Assembly (NCBI RefSeq): GCF_004114375.1
Contig: NZ_CP034692.1
Coordinates: 1,178,001 to 1,242,000 of the forward strand
DNA length: 64,000 nt
Origin: Halorubrum sp. BOL3-1
GTDB taxonomy: Archaea > Halobacteriota > Halobacteria > Halobacteriales > Haloferacaceae
Reading direction: 5' to 3'
The position numbers and the translations under genes are program-made. Position 1 is the stretch's first letter. The number at the start of each line of letters is the position of its first letter. Positions 24,857-33,003 of this stretch are shown one piece after another. The notes beneath the pieces are model-generated. The model ran no database searches. It was not told the DNA's origin and was given only the letters and a program-made list of their open reading frames with translations.

Positions 24857-26110
24857 ATGTCTTCGGAGGCGAACCCGTTCGAGAGTCTACGAGAGCAGGT
24901 GGACGACGCCGCGGCGGTCGTCGACGCCGATCCGGGCGTTATCGAGCGCCTGAAGAACCCGGAACGGGTGTTAGAAACGAACCTGACGTTCGAACGCGAC
25001 GACGGCTCGTTGGAGACCGTCCGCGCGTACCGCTCGCAGTTCAACGGCGACCGCGGTCCCTACAAGGGCGGAATCCGCTATCATCCGGGCGTCACTCGCG
25101 ACGAGGTGAAGGCGCTGTCCGGCTGGATGGCGTACAAGTGCGCCGTCGTCGACATCCCGTACGGCGGCGGCAAGGGCGGGATCGCGATCGACCCGACGGA
25201 CTACTCCGCGAGCGAGTTGGAGCGCATCACCCGCGCGTTCGCGACCGAGCTGCGGCCACTGATCGGGGAGGACCGCGACATCCCCGCGCCGGACGTCAAC
25301 ACCGGACAGCGGGAGATGAACTGGATCAAAGACACCTACGAGACCTTAGAGAACACCACCGCACCCGGGGTCATCACGGGGAAGGCGGTCGACTCCGGCG
25401 GCAGCGAGGGGCGTGTCAGGGCGACCGGGCGCTCGGTGGCGCTGTCCGTGCGTGAGGCGTTCGACTGGCTCGGCCGCGACGTCGCGGGCGCCACCGTCGC
25501 GGTACAGGGGTACGGCAACGCCGGGTCGGTCGCGGCGGCGCTGATCGACGACCTCGACGCCGACGTGGTCGCCGTCTCGGACTCCTCCGGCGGCATCCAC
25601 AATCCCGACGGACTCGACCCCCGCGACGTGAAGGCCCACAAGTCCGAGACCGGCTCGGTGATCGGCTACCCCGGCGCGGAGGAGATCACGAACGAGGAGC
25701 TGCTCACGCTCGACATCGACTGCCTCGTCCCGGCCGCGCTGGAGAACGCGGTCGACGGCGACCTCGCCGCCGACGTGCGTGCGGACCTGATCGTCGAGGC
25801 GGCCAACGGGCCGCTGACGCCCGACGCCGACGACGTGCTGGCCGAGCGCGACATCTACGTCGTCCCCGATATCCTCGCGAACGCGGGCGGCGTCACCGTC
25901 TCCTACTTCGAGTGGGTCCAGAATCGACAGCGGTTCGGTTGGACCGAGGAGCGCGTCAACGAGGAACTGGAGCGCGTGATCACGGACGCGTTCGACACCT
26001 TGGCCGAGACCTACGAGTCGAACGAGGTTCACAGGCTCCGAACCGCCGCGTACGTCGTCGGTATCGGCCGGATCGTGGACGCGTACGATCAGGCCGGTAG
26101 CTGGCCGTAG
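24857..26110 (+). CDS. Glu/Leu/Phe/Val dehydrogenase (glutamate dehydrogenase)
   Basis: 417 aa, full length for the hexameric family. The catalytic Lys is in '[12 protein letters not shown]', the substrate Lys in 'GWMAYKCAV', and the Rossmann loop is '[14 protein letters not shown]'. It interconverts glutamate and 2-oxoglutarate plus ammonia using NAD(P). Several paralogues are common in haloarchaea, so cofactor preference cannot be stated. It follows a citE-like gene. Confidence 0.93.
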   Translation: MSSEANPFESLREQVDDAAAVVDADPGVIERLKNPERVLETNLTFERDDGSLETVRAYRSQFNGDRGPYKGGIRYHPGVTRDEVKALSGWMAYKCAVVDIPYGGGKGGIAIDPTDYSASELERITRAFATELRPLIGEDRDIPAPDVNTGQREMNWIKDTYETLENTTAPGVITGKAVDSGGSEGRVRATGRSVALSVREAFDWLGRDVAGATVAVQGYGNAGSVAAALIDDLDADVVAVSDSSGGIHNPDGLDPRDVKAHKSETGSVIGYPGAEEITNEELLTLDIDCLVPAALENAVDGDLAADVRADLIVEAANGPLTPDADDVLAERDIYVVPDILANAGGVTVSYFEWVQNRQRFGWTEERVNEELERVITDAFDTLAETYESNEVHRLRTAAYVVGIGRIVDAYDQAGSWP

Positions 26111-26144
26111 CGGCGGTATCCGGACCGTACGACCATTTCGGCGC

Positions 26145-26858
26145 CTACTCCAGCCGCGCGTCCCTGATCTCGACGTGGCCGCGGTCGCCCTCCCAGACCG
26201 CGTCGTACGTCATGTCGATGCGGCGGTCCATGTGCGGGCCGTCGACCACGTACGTCTCGAACTCGCCGCCCTCCCCGAGCGGGTGGACGCCGTACTCCTC
26301 GCGGAGCGCGAGCAGGTCGTCGAGCGCGTCGGTGTCGTAGCGCCGCCCGAGCCACGACTCGTCGAGTCCGTGCGCCGCCACCTGAACGATCCGGATCTCG
26401 AAGCCGGCGTCGAACATCGCCGCCGCGAGTTCGACCGGGTCCCGCTGCCACAGCGGCGCGAACAGGTCGATCTCCAGGCGGTCGCACATCGCCCGAATGC
26501 GACTGGTCTGGAACTCGCTCTCGACCGCGCCGGCGGTGACGCCCGCGAGATCAACGTCGTTCTCGGCGGCGGTCTCCCGGAGCGCCGCCTCCATCGGCTC
26601 CAGTTCGGCGTCGCCCTGCGCGCCCGCGTCGTCGACATCGTCGGTACCGAAGTCGTCGGGCGACACCTCGACGAGGTTGATCCCGACGCTCTCGGCCGCG
26701 AGCGCGGCGAGCTCCGTCGCCGGCGTGTGGTACATGTACGAGTCGCCGGCGGGGTGGACCGTCAACAGCCGCGAGACATCGAGTCCCTCCTCCAGCGCGC
26801 GGTACAACGCCCACGAAGAGTCTTTTCCGCCGGAAAAGAGGCTCACCCAGTCGGTCAT
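26145..26858 (-). CDS. dph6: diphthine--ammonia ligase (diphthamide last step)
   Basis: 237 aa from the ATG at 26858. The PP-loop 'SLFSGGKDSSWAL' at the N-terminus is that of N-type ATP pyrophosphatases, and 'GEGGEFETYV' near the C-terminus is a Dph6 signature (GExGEyET). It amidates diphthine on aEF2 to give diphthamide. With dph2 at 16.4 kb the window carries the first and last enzymes of the pathway. Confidence 0.93.
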   Translation of the reverse strand: MTDWVSLFSGGKDSSWALYRALEEGLDVSRLLTVHPAGDSYMYHTPATELAALAAESVGINLVEVSPDDFGTDDVDDAGAQGDAELEPMEAALRETAAENDVDLAGVTAGAVESEFQTSRIRAMCDRLEIDLFAPLWQRDPVELAAAMFDAGFEIRIVQVAAHGLDESWLGRRYDTDALDDLLALREEYGVHPLGEGGEFETYVVDGPHMDRRIDMTYDAVWEGDRGHVEIRDARLE

Positions 26859-26958
26859 GACCGAGAGGGAGGGTCGCGCGGATAAAGGGTCGGCGGTCGG
26901 ACGGCGTCGGGGCCGATACGGCGGGCGCGAGCCGTGACACACGCGCCGACGCGCCGCT

Positions 26959-27528
26959 TCAGTCCGAGATGAACTCGTTGTCGCGCCAGTTGACGCCGCC
27001 GTCGCCCTCGCCGGCGCCCTGGGGGCTCTCGACGACCTCGATGCTCGCGGGGCGCCGCTCCCCCTCGACGATCCGGGTCGCTTCGAGTTCGCCGTCCTCC
27101 TCGGTGATCGCCGTCAGCGTTCCTTTCTCCGAGCGGGTCGCGATCTCACGGAGCACTAAGAACATGGGATACTGGAGCGCGGAGTTCTGGAGGACGGTCT
27201 CGCGGTCACCTTTGAAACAGGCGAACTCGACCAGCTCCGAGGGGATCTCTTCCTCCTCGTCGTCCATCCACTGCGGGCCGCCGGCGCGCGGCGGCTCCTC
27301 CTCCCACACGCGTGTCTCCGTGACCGACGCCTTCAGCTGGGCGGTCGGCGTGTACTTGCTGATCGACTCGTCGTCGGACAGGGCCTTGATTATGAGTGTG
27401 TTGTTTCGACGCGTGATGTCGATGTCTTCGATCTCCGGTGGTAGGTCGGTATCTTCGTCGAAGTACGTCTCTACGTCTTCGAGTGGCAGTTCGAGCGTCG
27501 AATGAAGTCTGAACACGCGGCCTGTCAT
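26959..27528 (-). CDS. conserved acidic haloarchaeal protein of unknown function
   Basis: 189 aa, no signal or membrane segment. The N-terminal half has alternating strand patterns ('RRNNTLIIKALSDDES'); the middle is Glu-rich and the C-terminal half contains 'CFKGDRETVLQNSALQYPMFLVLREIA'. Similar proteins occur in many haloarchaea; I cannot give a family name with confidence. A TATA-like stretch (CCATATAAACC on the minus strand, about 27609-27619) lies about 82 nt before the start, so this transcript may carry a short leader. Confidence 0.75.
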   Translation of the reverse strand: MTGRVFRLHSTLELPLEDVETYFDEDTDLPPEIEDIDITRRNNTLIIKALSDDESISKYTPTAQLKASVTETRVWEEEPPRAGGPQWMDDEEEEIPSELVEFACFKGDRETVLQNSALQYPMFLVLREIATRSEKGTLTAITEEDGELEATRIVEGERRPASIEVVESPQGAGEGDGGVNWRDNEFISD

Positions 27529-27710
27529 TGTTTGTGGAATGCGGTGGAGTCGGACCGGTCGTCACGGCGGCAGCGGCAGCGGCTGCGTCTACTCTTAGTA
27601 GGCACCGTGGGTTTATATGGCCTGCCCTTCGATGGATTCGGATCGGCGTGGCACTCGCGACCGTTGGGTCGCGAACTCGGCGCCAGAAGCGAATTCACTC
27701 GGCACCGGAC

Positions 27711-28055
27711 TCACTCGGCGCCCAGCTCGGCGGCGAGCTCGCCGCGCTCGTCGAGTTCGGAGAGCACGTCGCTCCCGCCGACGAACTCGCCGTCAACGAA
27801 CGTCTGCGGGATCGTCTCCCAGCCGCTGTGCGACTCCAGCGCCTCGCGGTACTGCGGCAGCGCGGGCAGCACGTCGACCGTCTCGAACTCCTCAACGTGC
27901 TGTGAGAGTAGCTCGACGGCGCGCTTCGAGTAGCCGCACTGCGGCATCAGGCGGTTCCCCTTCATGAAAAGCACGACGTCGCTGTCGGCGAGGACCGTCT
28001 CGACGCGCTGTTCGATCTCCTCGGAGTCGGCGTCGGTTTCGGGGCTGAACGTCAT
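27711..28055 (-). CDS. monothiol glutaredoxin-like protein
   Basis: 114 aa from the ATG at 28055. The site Cys40-Gly-Tyr-Ser ('PQCGYSKRA') replaces CGFS of monothiol glutaredoxins; 'WETIPQTFVDGEFVGGSD' carries the TVP-like cis-Pro and the glycine pair that bind the thiol cofactor. Haloarchaea use gamma-glutamylcysteine rather than glutathione, so the partner thiol is likely that. Possible roles are disulfide reduction or Fe-S cluster carriage. Confidence 0.88.
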   Translation of the reverse strand: MTFSPETDADSEEIEQRVETVLADSDVVLFMKGNRLMPQCGYSKRAVELLSQHVEEFETVDVLPALPQYREALESHSGWETIPQTFVDGEFVGGSDVLSELDERGELAAELGAE

Positions 28056-28174
28056 GAAGGCAAGTATGCGACGCCGAGTCAAAGAGGTTCCGCACGGGAA
28101 CCGGAACGAGAGCAGAGGCGAAACGGGCCGATCGGGAAGGCGGCGACCTGCTCTCCGCGGTCGACGCGGACGAC

Positions 28175-28810
28175 CTATTCCTCGCGGTCGACGCGGACGA
28201 CATCGACGAGCGAGTACACCGGTACCCCGTCGATGTCGTCGTACCCCCTCTTGTCGACTAACACGACGCACGCGACGGGCTCGCCGCCCTGTTCGCGGAT
28301 CGCGTCGATCGACTCCCGCATCGTCGTCCCCGAGGTGATGATGTCGTCGACGACGTAGCAGTCGCGGTTCCGGATGGCCGCGAAGTTCCGCGAGAAGCCG
28401 CCTCCCTGCTCGTCGATATCGCCCTCGTTCCACTGATGTTTCGCGGGGGCGTACGTGCCCAGATCGGTGTCGAGCCGGTCCGCGACCGCGGTCGCGAGCG
28501 GCGCGCCGGCCTTCTCGATACCGACGGTGAGATCGACCTCTTCGCCCTGCTTCGCCAGGAGGTCCGCCATCGCGCTCGCCGCGTAGCCGAGCCGGGTGGA
28601 GTCGCGGCCGAGGGCCGACCAGTCGACGTGGATGTCGGCGGACGCGGTCGTCCCCGAGGCCGCGTCGGCGACATCGGAGCCGCCGCCGCGCTCAACGAGC
28701 CAGCTCGCGGTCTCCCGGGAGACGTTCAGTTCGTCGGCGATCTCTCCCTTCGAGAGACCGTGTTCCGCGAGCTCGGCGGCACTGTCTATCAGGTCGTCAA
28801 CGTTCTTCAT
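28175..28810 (-). CDS. gfcR: GfcR-family transcriptional regulator (HTH plus PRPP-transferase-like domain)
   Basis: 211 aa. An N-terminal HTH (about 18-40, 'LSKGEIADELNVSRETASWLV') is joined to an orotate-phosphoribosyltransferase-like domain with the PRPP loop 'VVDDIITSGTT' (153-163). This is the architecture of PyrE-like GfcR, which in Haloferax volcanii activates sugar-degradation genes of the semiphosphorylative Entner-Doudoroff pathway. The start overlaps the end of the glucose dehydrogenase gene by 14 nt, so both are made from one transcript. The enzyme-like domain probably senses a metabolite. Confidence 0.88.
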   Translation of the reverse strand: MKNVDDLIDSAAELAEHGLSKGEIADELNVSRETASWLVERGGGSDVADAASGTTASADIHVDWSALGRDSTRLGYAASAMADLLAKQGEEVDLTVGIEKAGAPLATAVADRLDTDLGTYAPAKHQWNEGDIDEQGGGFSRNFAAIRNRDCYVVDDIITSGTTMRESIDAIREQGGEPVACVVLVDKRGYDDIDGVPVYSLVDVVRVDREE

Positions 28811-29867
28811 ACGCGGCGAATTCGACCGCCGTTTTAATAGTCGTGTCGTCATCCGCGAACGCGGCCTCGAACTCGTCCAGCCCGTGGACGCCGGTCACCA
28901 GATCGTCGAGGAACGCGTCTGAGAACTCCGATATCGAATCGATCGCGGACTCGAAGTGCTCGTAGCCGGAGTTGACGCTGCCGACGAGCGCCTTGTTGTG
29001 GAGGACGAGTTCGCGGTGGAGCCGGCCGCCCTCGATCTCGAACTCCCAGTCGCCCGGGACGCCGAGGAGCGCGCCGACGCCGTTGGGCGCGAGCGCCTCT
29101 ATCGTCTCGAAGGCGTGGGGCGCGTAGCCGGTCGCCTCGAAGGCGAGGTCCATCGGCTCGTACGCCTCGGGGACCTCGGGGACCGGCGTCTCGTTCGAGT
29201 TCACGTACGTCGCCCCCAGCGACTCGATGATGTCGATCGTCGGGTCGGGACGCTCGCGCCGCCCGAGACAGTAGATCCGGTCGAACTCCTCGTCGAGGGT
29301 CGCGACCGCGAGCAGCCCCAGCGAGCCGTTTCCGAGCACGAACGCGGACTCGGGGTCCCAGTGGAACGCCGACCGGCTGGCGTACGCGTGCTCAATCGCC
29401 TTCTCCGCGATCGAGACCGGCTCGACGAGGAAGCCCCACTCCGCGAGTTCCGGCGGGATCTCGACGAGGAACTCCGCAGGGCTGGTAAAGTACTCCGCCA
29501 TGAAGCCGTGCGCACCGACGATCCCGCGCTCGTGGTACTCGCCGTCCGGCGCCATGTCGGGTTCGCCGCGCGCGAAATACTCGTTGGCGCCGTTGGGAGG
29601 GCGTCGCACCGTCGGGACGACGACGTCGCCGGCCTCGAACGGCGTGTCGTTCGGGTCCTCGACCACGCCGACCGCCTCGTGGCCCAGCACGAGGTGGTCA
29701 TCGCCCGCGGGCGTTCCCCCGTGTCCGCCGGCGATGACCTCGTGATCGGTCCCGTCGACGCCGACTCGGAGCGTTCGGACCAGCGCCTCCCCGGGTGCGG
29801 GCTCCGGTCGCGGCTTCTCCGTCACGACCGGTTCGTCTGCGTCCTCGTACACGGCGATGGCGTTCAT
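28797..29867 (-). CDS. gdh: glucose 1-dehydrogenase (MDR family)
   Basis: 356 aa from the ATG at 29867. It is a medium-chain dehydrogenase: 'GHEAVGVVE' near residue 68 and a Rossmann motif 'VLGNGSLGLLAV' follow the archaeal glucose dehydrogenase pattern, with 'RVGVDGTDHEVIAGGHG' in the catalytic N-domain. It oxidises glucose to gluconolactone with NADP, the first step of the semiphosphorylative Entner-Doudoroff route. The 14-nt overlap with gfcR gives an enzyme-regulator pair, the arrangement I recall in Haloferax. Confidence 0.9.
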   Translation of the reverse strand: MNAIAVYEDADEPVVTEKPRPEPAPGEALVRTLRVGVDGTDHEVIAGGHGGTPAGDDHLVLGHEAVGVVEDPNDTPFEAGDVVVPTVRRPPNGANEYFARGEPDMAPDGEYHERGIVGAHGFMAEYFTSPAEFLVEIPPELAEWGFLVEPVSIAEKAIEHAYASRSAFHWDPESAFVLGNGSLGLLAVATLDEEFDRIYCLGRRERPDPTIDIIESLGATYVNSNETPVPEVPEAYEPMDLAFEATGYAPHAFETIEALAPNGVGALLGVPGDWEFEIEGGRLHRELVLHNKALVGSVNSGYEHFESAIDSISEFSDAFLDDLVTGVHGLDEFEAAFADDDTTIKTAVEFAAYEER

Positions 29868-29890
29868 GCGCTCTGGTACGCGACGACCCG

Positions 29891-29906
29891 ATAAAAGATT
29901 TCTTTT
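29891..29906 (-). promoter_or_regulatory. gdh promoter: T/A-rich box with 6-bp palindromic arms
   Basis: AAAAGA (29893-29898) and TCTTTT (29901-29906) form a perfect inverted repeat with a TT spacer, 26-39 nt before the gdh ATG. The minus-strand box ATCTTTTAT (29891-29899) is in TATA position. An operator overlapping the TATA box would allow control of the gdh-gfcR unit, possibly by GfcR itself; that is inference. Confidence 0.5.
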
Positions 29907-29971
29907 GTTATGAGTAAACTGTTGGTACGCCGACCGGGGAGCTTTCACCGCGGTCGGCCGTACGTGCGACC

Positions 29972-30742
29972 ATGTGTACGCTGACGCTCGCGTGGCGGAC
30001 GTTCGCGGACGGGCCCGTCGCGCTCGCGGCCACCCGGGACGAGGCGCTCGACCGCCCCAGCGAGCCGCCCGCCCTTCGGGGCGGTGACGTCCGATACGTG
30101 GCTCCGCGCGACGCCGAGGCGGGCGGGACGTGGATCGGCGTCTCGGAGGGCGGACTCGCCGTCGCCGTCACGAACCGGTGGCTCGACGCCGACCGCGAGG
30201 GCGACCGGTCGCGGGGGCTGCTCGTCCGGGACTGCCTGACGGCCGCCTCCGCCGAGGACGCCGTGCGAGCGGTCGAGCGCGAGCTCGACGAGCGCGCGTA
30301 CGACGGGTTCAACCTCGTGCTCGCAGACGCCCGAGCGGCGTTCCTGCTCGCGTACGACGGCGGTCTCGTCGTGACTCGACTCGACCCCGGCGTCCACGTC
30401 GTGGGCAACGTCGGCGGCGTGGTCAACGGCGCGGAGCGGTTCGAGATCCCGGAGCGGCGTCGGGCGTCCGGCGAGGAGCGCGCCGACAGCGCCGGGCGAA
30501 TCGCGGCCGCGCTCGCGCCCGAGCCGGGAGAGTCCGGGGCGTCGTGGCTCGACCGGGCGAGCGACGCCCTCGCGGACCACGAGTACGGCGCCTGTCTCCA
30601 CGGCGACGACTTCGGCACGCGGTCGTTCACCCGAATTCGGACGGGCGACGACCCCGCCGTCGCGTACGCCGACGGTCAGCCCTGCGAGACGCCCGCCGGA
30701 CCGGTGTCGCTGCCGGCCGGCTTCGCGCTCTCCCGCGGGTGA
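29972..30742 (+). CDS. NRDE/TANGO2-family protein
   Basis: 256 aa starting MCTLTLAW, with Cys2 exposed as N-terminal nucleophile as in the NRDE family. 'AATRDEALDRPSEPP' holds the signature Asn/Arg-Asp-Glu (here TRDE), followed by 'GGTWIGVSEGGLAVAVTN'. The fold is related to N-terminal nucleophile hydrolases; eukaryotic TANGO2 is linked to heme or lipid handling. The reaction is not established. The gene diverges from gdh. Confidence 0.9.
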   Translation: MCTLTLAWRTFADGPVALAATRDEALDRPSEPPALRGGDVRYVAPRDAEAGGTWIGVSEGGLAVAVTNRWLDADREGDRSRGLLVRDCLTAASAEDAVRAVERELDERAYDGFNLVLADARAAFLLAYDGGLVVTRLDPGVHVVGNVGGVVNGAERFEIPERRRASGEERADSAGRIAAALAPEPGESGASWLDRASDALADHEYGACLHGDDFGTRSFTRIRTGDDPAVAYADGQPCETPAGPVSLPAGFALSRG

Positions 30743-30782
30743 GGCGGTACGGCAATCGCGACGCGTCCGACCGGAAAGCCAG

Positions 30783-30789
30783 TTTTAAG
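30783..30789 (+). promoter_or_regulatory. TATA-like box of the wHTH gene
   Basis: TTTTAAG lies 24-30 nt before the ATG at 30813, giving a leaderless transcript. Confidence 0.5.
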
Positions 30790-30812
30790 CGATTCGGGAG
30801 GCGTGTGAAACC

Positions 30813-31166
30813 ATGAGCGCGTCCGAAATCGAGTCCGAGCTGTCGGCGGACGAGCGCGGCGGTCTCGAACTCATCCGCGAGACCGGCGGGATCCACCAGA
30901 GCGACTTCTGGAAGGAACTCGACGTCTCCTCGCGGAAGGGGAGCCGCATCGCCGAGGCCTTAGAGGAGTCCGGAGTCATCCGGCGCGAGGGCACCGTCTA
31001 CGACGGCCACAACACCTACTACTTGGAGCCGGCGCCGCGCGACCTGGACTTCTCGCTACTGATGGCCGGCGACATGCTCTCGCCGTTCATCGGCGAGGAG
31101 GAGGTCGACGCGCAGGCCGACGCCTTCTCGCAGTGGATGATGAACCTCGCGTACGAGGAGTACTGA
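30813..31166 (+). CDS. winged helix-turn-helix regulator
   Basis: 117 aa. The N-terminal 70 residues ('GLELIRETGGIHQSDFWKELDVSSRKGSRIAEALEESGVIRRE') form a winged-helix of MarR/Lrp-like type, with a helix pair and a wing 'GTVYDGHNTYYLEP'. The short C-terminal tail may mediate dimerisation. There is no ligand domain. It precedes the convergent end of the Mrp operon by 58 bp; regulation of that operon is possible but not shown by position alone. Confidence 0.82.
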   Translation: MSASEIESELSADERGGLELIRETGGIHQSDFWKELDVSSRKGSRIAEALEESGVIRREGTVYDGHNTYYLEPAPRDLDFSLLMAGDMLSPFIGEEEVDAQADAFSQWMMNLAYEEY

Positions 31167-31224
31167 ACTCCGCCCGGCGTCGGGACGGATGCGCCCGACG
31201 CCCGGCGTCGACGTGCTCGTAGTC

Positions 31225-33003
31225 TCACACGGCGAACAGCACGAGGAGCCCGACGGCAGTGACCACCGCCAGCACGAGCACGCTCCGGCCGATTCCGAAC
31301 CTGATATCGACGTCGGAGCCGGCCCGCTGGACCGCGGCCTGCGGGTCTGTGGCGGTCCCCATCGTCACTCGGGTAAGCTCGACCACGGCGCGGTCGACCG
31401 CGGCGTACAGCTCGGTGACCGCGACGACGAGCGCGCGGGTCCCGTAGAACACCGCTGGGTTGTACAGCGAGTCGACGTCCGGCACGCGTCCGAGCTTCGA
31501 GAGCGGCTTCTTCGTCACGGCGAACCCGATCAGCCCGAGGACGGCGAGCGCCACTCCCTCGACGACGTGGTCGGTCGTGTAGGTGACGTACTCGTGGGAG
31601 ACGACCGCGTCCGTGGTTACGTCGAACGGGAGGATGGAGAACAGCGCGCCGTCGAAGACGCCGAAGGCCACGCAGAGCGCGGCGACGCTCACCATCGCCA
31701 CGCTCTGACCGCGATTCGCGTCCGCCACGGTCGCGTCCGAGGTCCCGTGGAAGAAGGCGTAGTAGCCGAACTTGATAAAGGACATGAACGTTCCGACCCC
31801 GCCGATCAGAAGCAGCCATTCGAGCGTCGTCCGCCCCCCGAGCGCGAGCGGGCCGCCCGCGAAGTCGTAGTGGCTCGCGGAGATGACGATACCCTTGCTC
31901 ACGAACCCGTTGAACCCGGGGAATCCGGCGATCGATAGCGCGGCAACGGTGAACGCGGCCGCCGTCAGCGGCATCTCGCGGGCCAGCCCGCCGAGCTTCT
32001 TCAGGTTCTCCTCACCGGTCCGGTAGATCACGACGCCGGCCGTCATAAACAGGAGCCCCTTGTAGAGGATGTGGTTGAACACGTGGGCGAAGGCGCCGGC
32101 CTGCGACAGCGCCGTTCCGATCCCGACGCCGGCGATCATGTAGCCGACCTGCGACTGGATGTGGTACGAGAGCAGCCGCCGCATGTCGTTCTGGAACAGC
32201 GCGAACGTCGCGCCGAAGACGGCCATCCCGCCGCCCATGTACGCGATCGCGAGGTGACCATCGGGGAACGCCCTGTACATCCCGTAGACGCCGGTCTTCG
32301 TGGTAAATACGCAGAGGAAGACGCTCGCGGCGATGTGCGGACGCGGGTAGGTGTCGGGTAGCCACGCGTGGAGGCCGATGAATCCGACGTTGACGCCGAT
32401 CCCGATCGCGGCGAGCGCGGCCGGCAGCCCCGCGACGATCCCGGCGGTCTCCGGGCCGCCCGGCACGCTCTCGAACAGGAAGGTGTCCTTCGCGACGTAG
32501 TTGCCGAGGACCGCGGCCATCAACAGCGTCCCGCCGAGGCCGTGGAGCAGCGCGTACCGGAAGCCGGCCCGCACCGCTTCGCCCCGGTAGTGCCAGACGA
32601 GCAGCGTGCTGGTGACGGCCATCAGCTCCCAGAAGAACAGTAGCGTGAGCCAGTCGCCGGCGAACACCGCGCCGAAGCTCGTCGCGACGTACGAGAACGC
32701 GAACGCGGTCTGGACGCTCTCGGCCTCGCTCGCGTACGAGTACAGGACCGCGACGACGCCGATAATCGCGAATATCAGCCCCATCAGCCGCGAGAACTCG
32801 TCGACGTTGAGCAGGACGGCCTCGAAGCCGAGGAACGTCGCTCGGACGTGTGCCCCCGCCGGGACGGTCCACGCCCACGCGACCGCCGCCCCGGAAGCGA
32901 AGATTCCGAGCGCGTGACCGGCGCGCCGGGACGTCAGCGCGATCAGGACGGCGACTGTAAGGAGGACCGGCCCGGGCGGGACGAGAGTCAGGACGCTCGT
33001 CAT
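31225..33003 (-). CDS. Mrp-type Na+/H+ antiporter, NuoL/MrpA-like membrane subunit (last gene of operon)
   Basis: 592 aa, about 14 hydrophobic segments. The proton-translocating residues of this fold are present: Glu in 'LLFFWELMAV' (TM5) and Lys in 'FTTKTGVYGMY', with 'HAWLPDTYP' and 'LFQNDMRRLLSYHIQSQVGY'. It is one of three NuoL/M/N-like subunits in the operon. Its start codon shares one base with the stop of the upstream gene (TGATG). The C-terminal 130 residues add extra helices, as in MrpA, but the domains of full MrpA are split over other genes. Confidence 0.85.
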   Translation of the reverse strand: MTSVLTLVPPGPVLLTVAVLIALTSRRAGHALGIFASGAAVAWAWTVPAGAHVRATFLGFEAVLLNVDEFSRLMGLIFAIIGVVAVLYSYASEAESVQTAFAFSYVATSFGAVFAGDWLTLLFFWELMAVTSTLLVWHYRGEAVRAGFRYALLHGLGGTLLMAAVLGNYVAKDTFLFESVPGGPETAGIVAGLPAALAAIGIGVNVGFIGLHAWLPDTYPRPHIAASVFLCVFTTKTGVYGMYRAFPDGHLAIAYMGGGMAVFGATFALFQNDMRRLLSYHIQSQVGYMIAGVGIGTALSQAGAFAHVFNHILYKGLLFMTAGVVIYRTGEENLKKLGGLAREMPLTAAAFTVAALSIAGFPGFNGFVSKGIVISASHYDFAGGPLALGGRTTLEWLLLIGGVGTFMSFIKFGYYAFFHGTSDATVADANRGQSVAMVSVAALCVAFGVFDGALFSILPFDVTTDAVVSHEYVTYTTDHVVEGVALAVLGLIGFAVTKKPLSKLGRVPDVDSLYNPAVFYGTRALVVAVTELYAAVDRAVVELTRVTMGTATDPQAAVQRAGSDVDIRFGIGRSVLVLAVVTAVGLLVLFAV

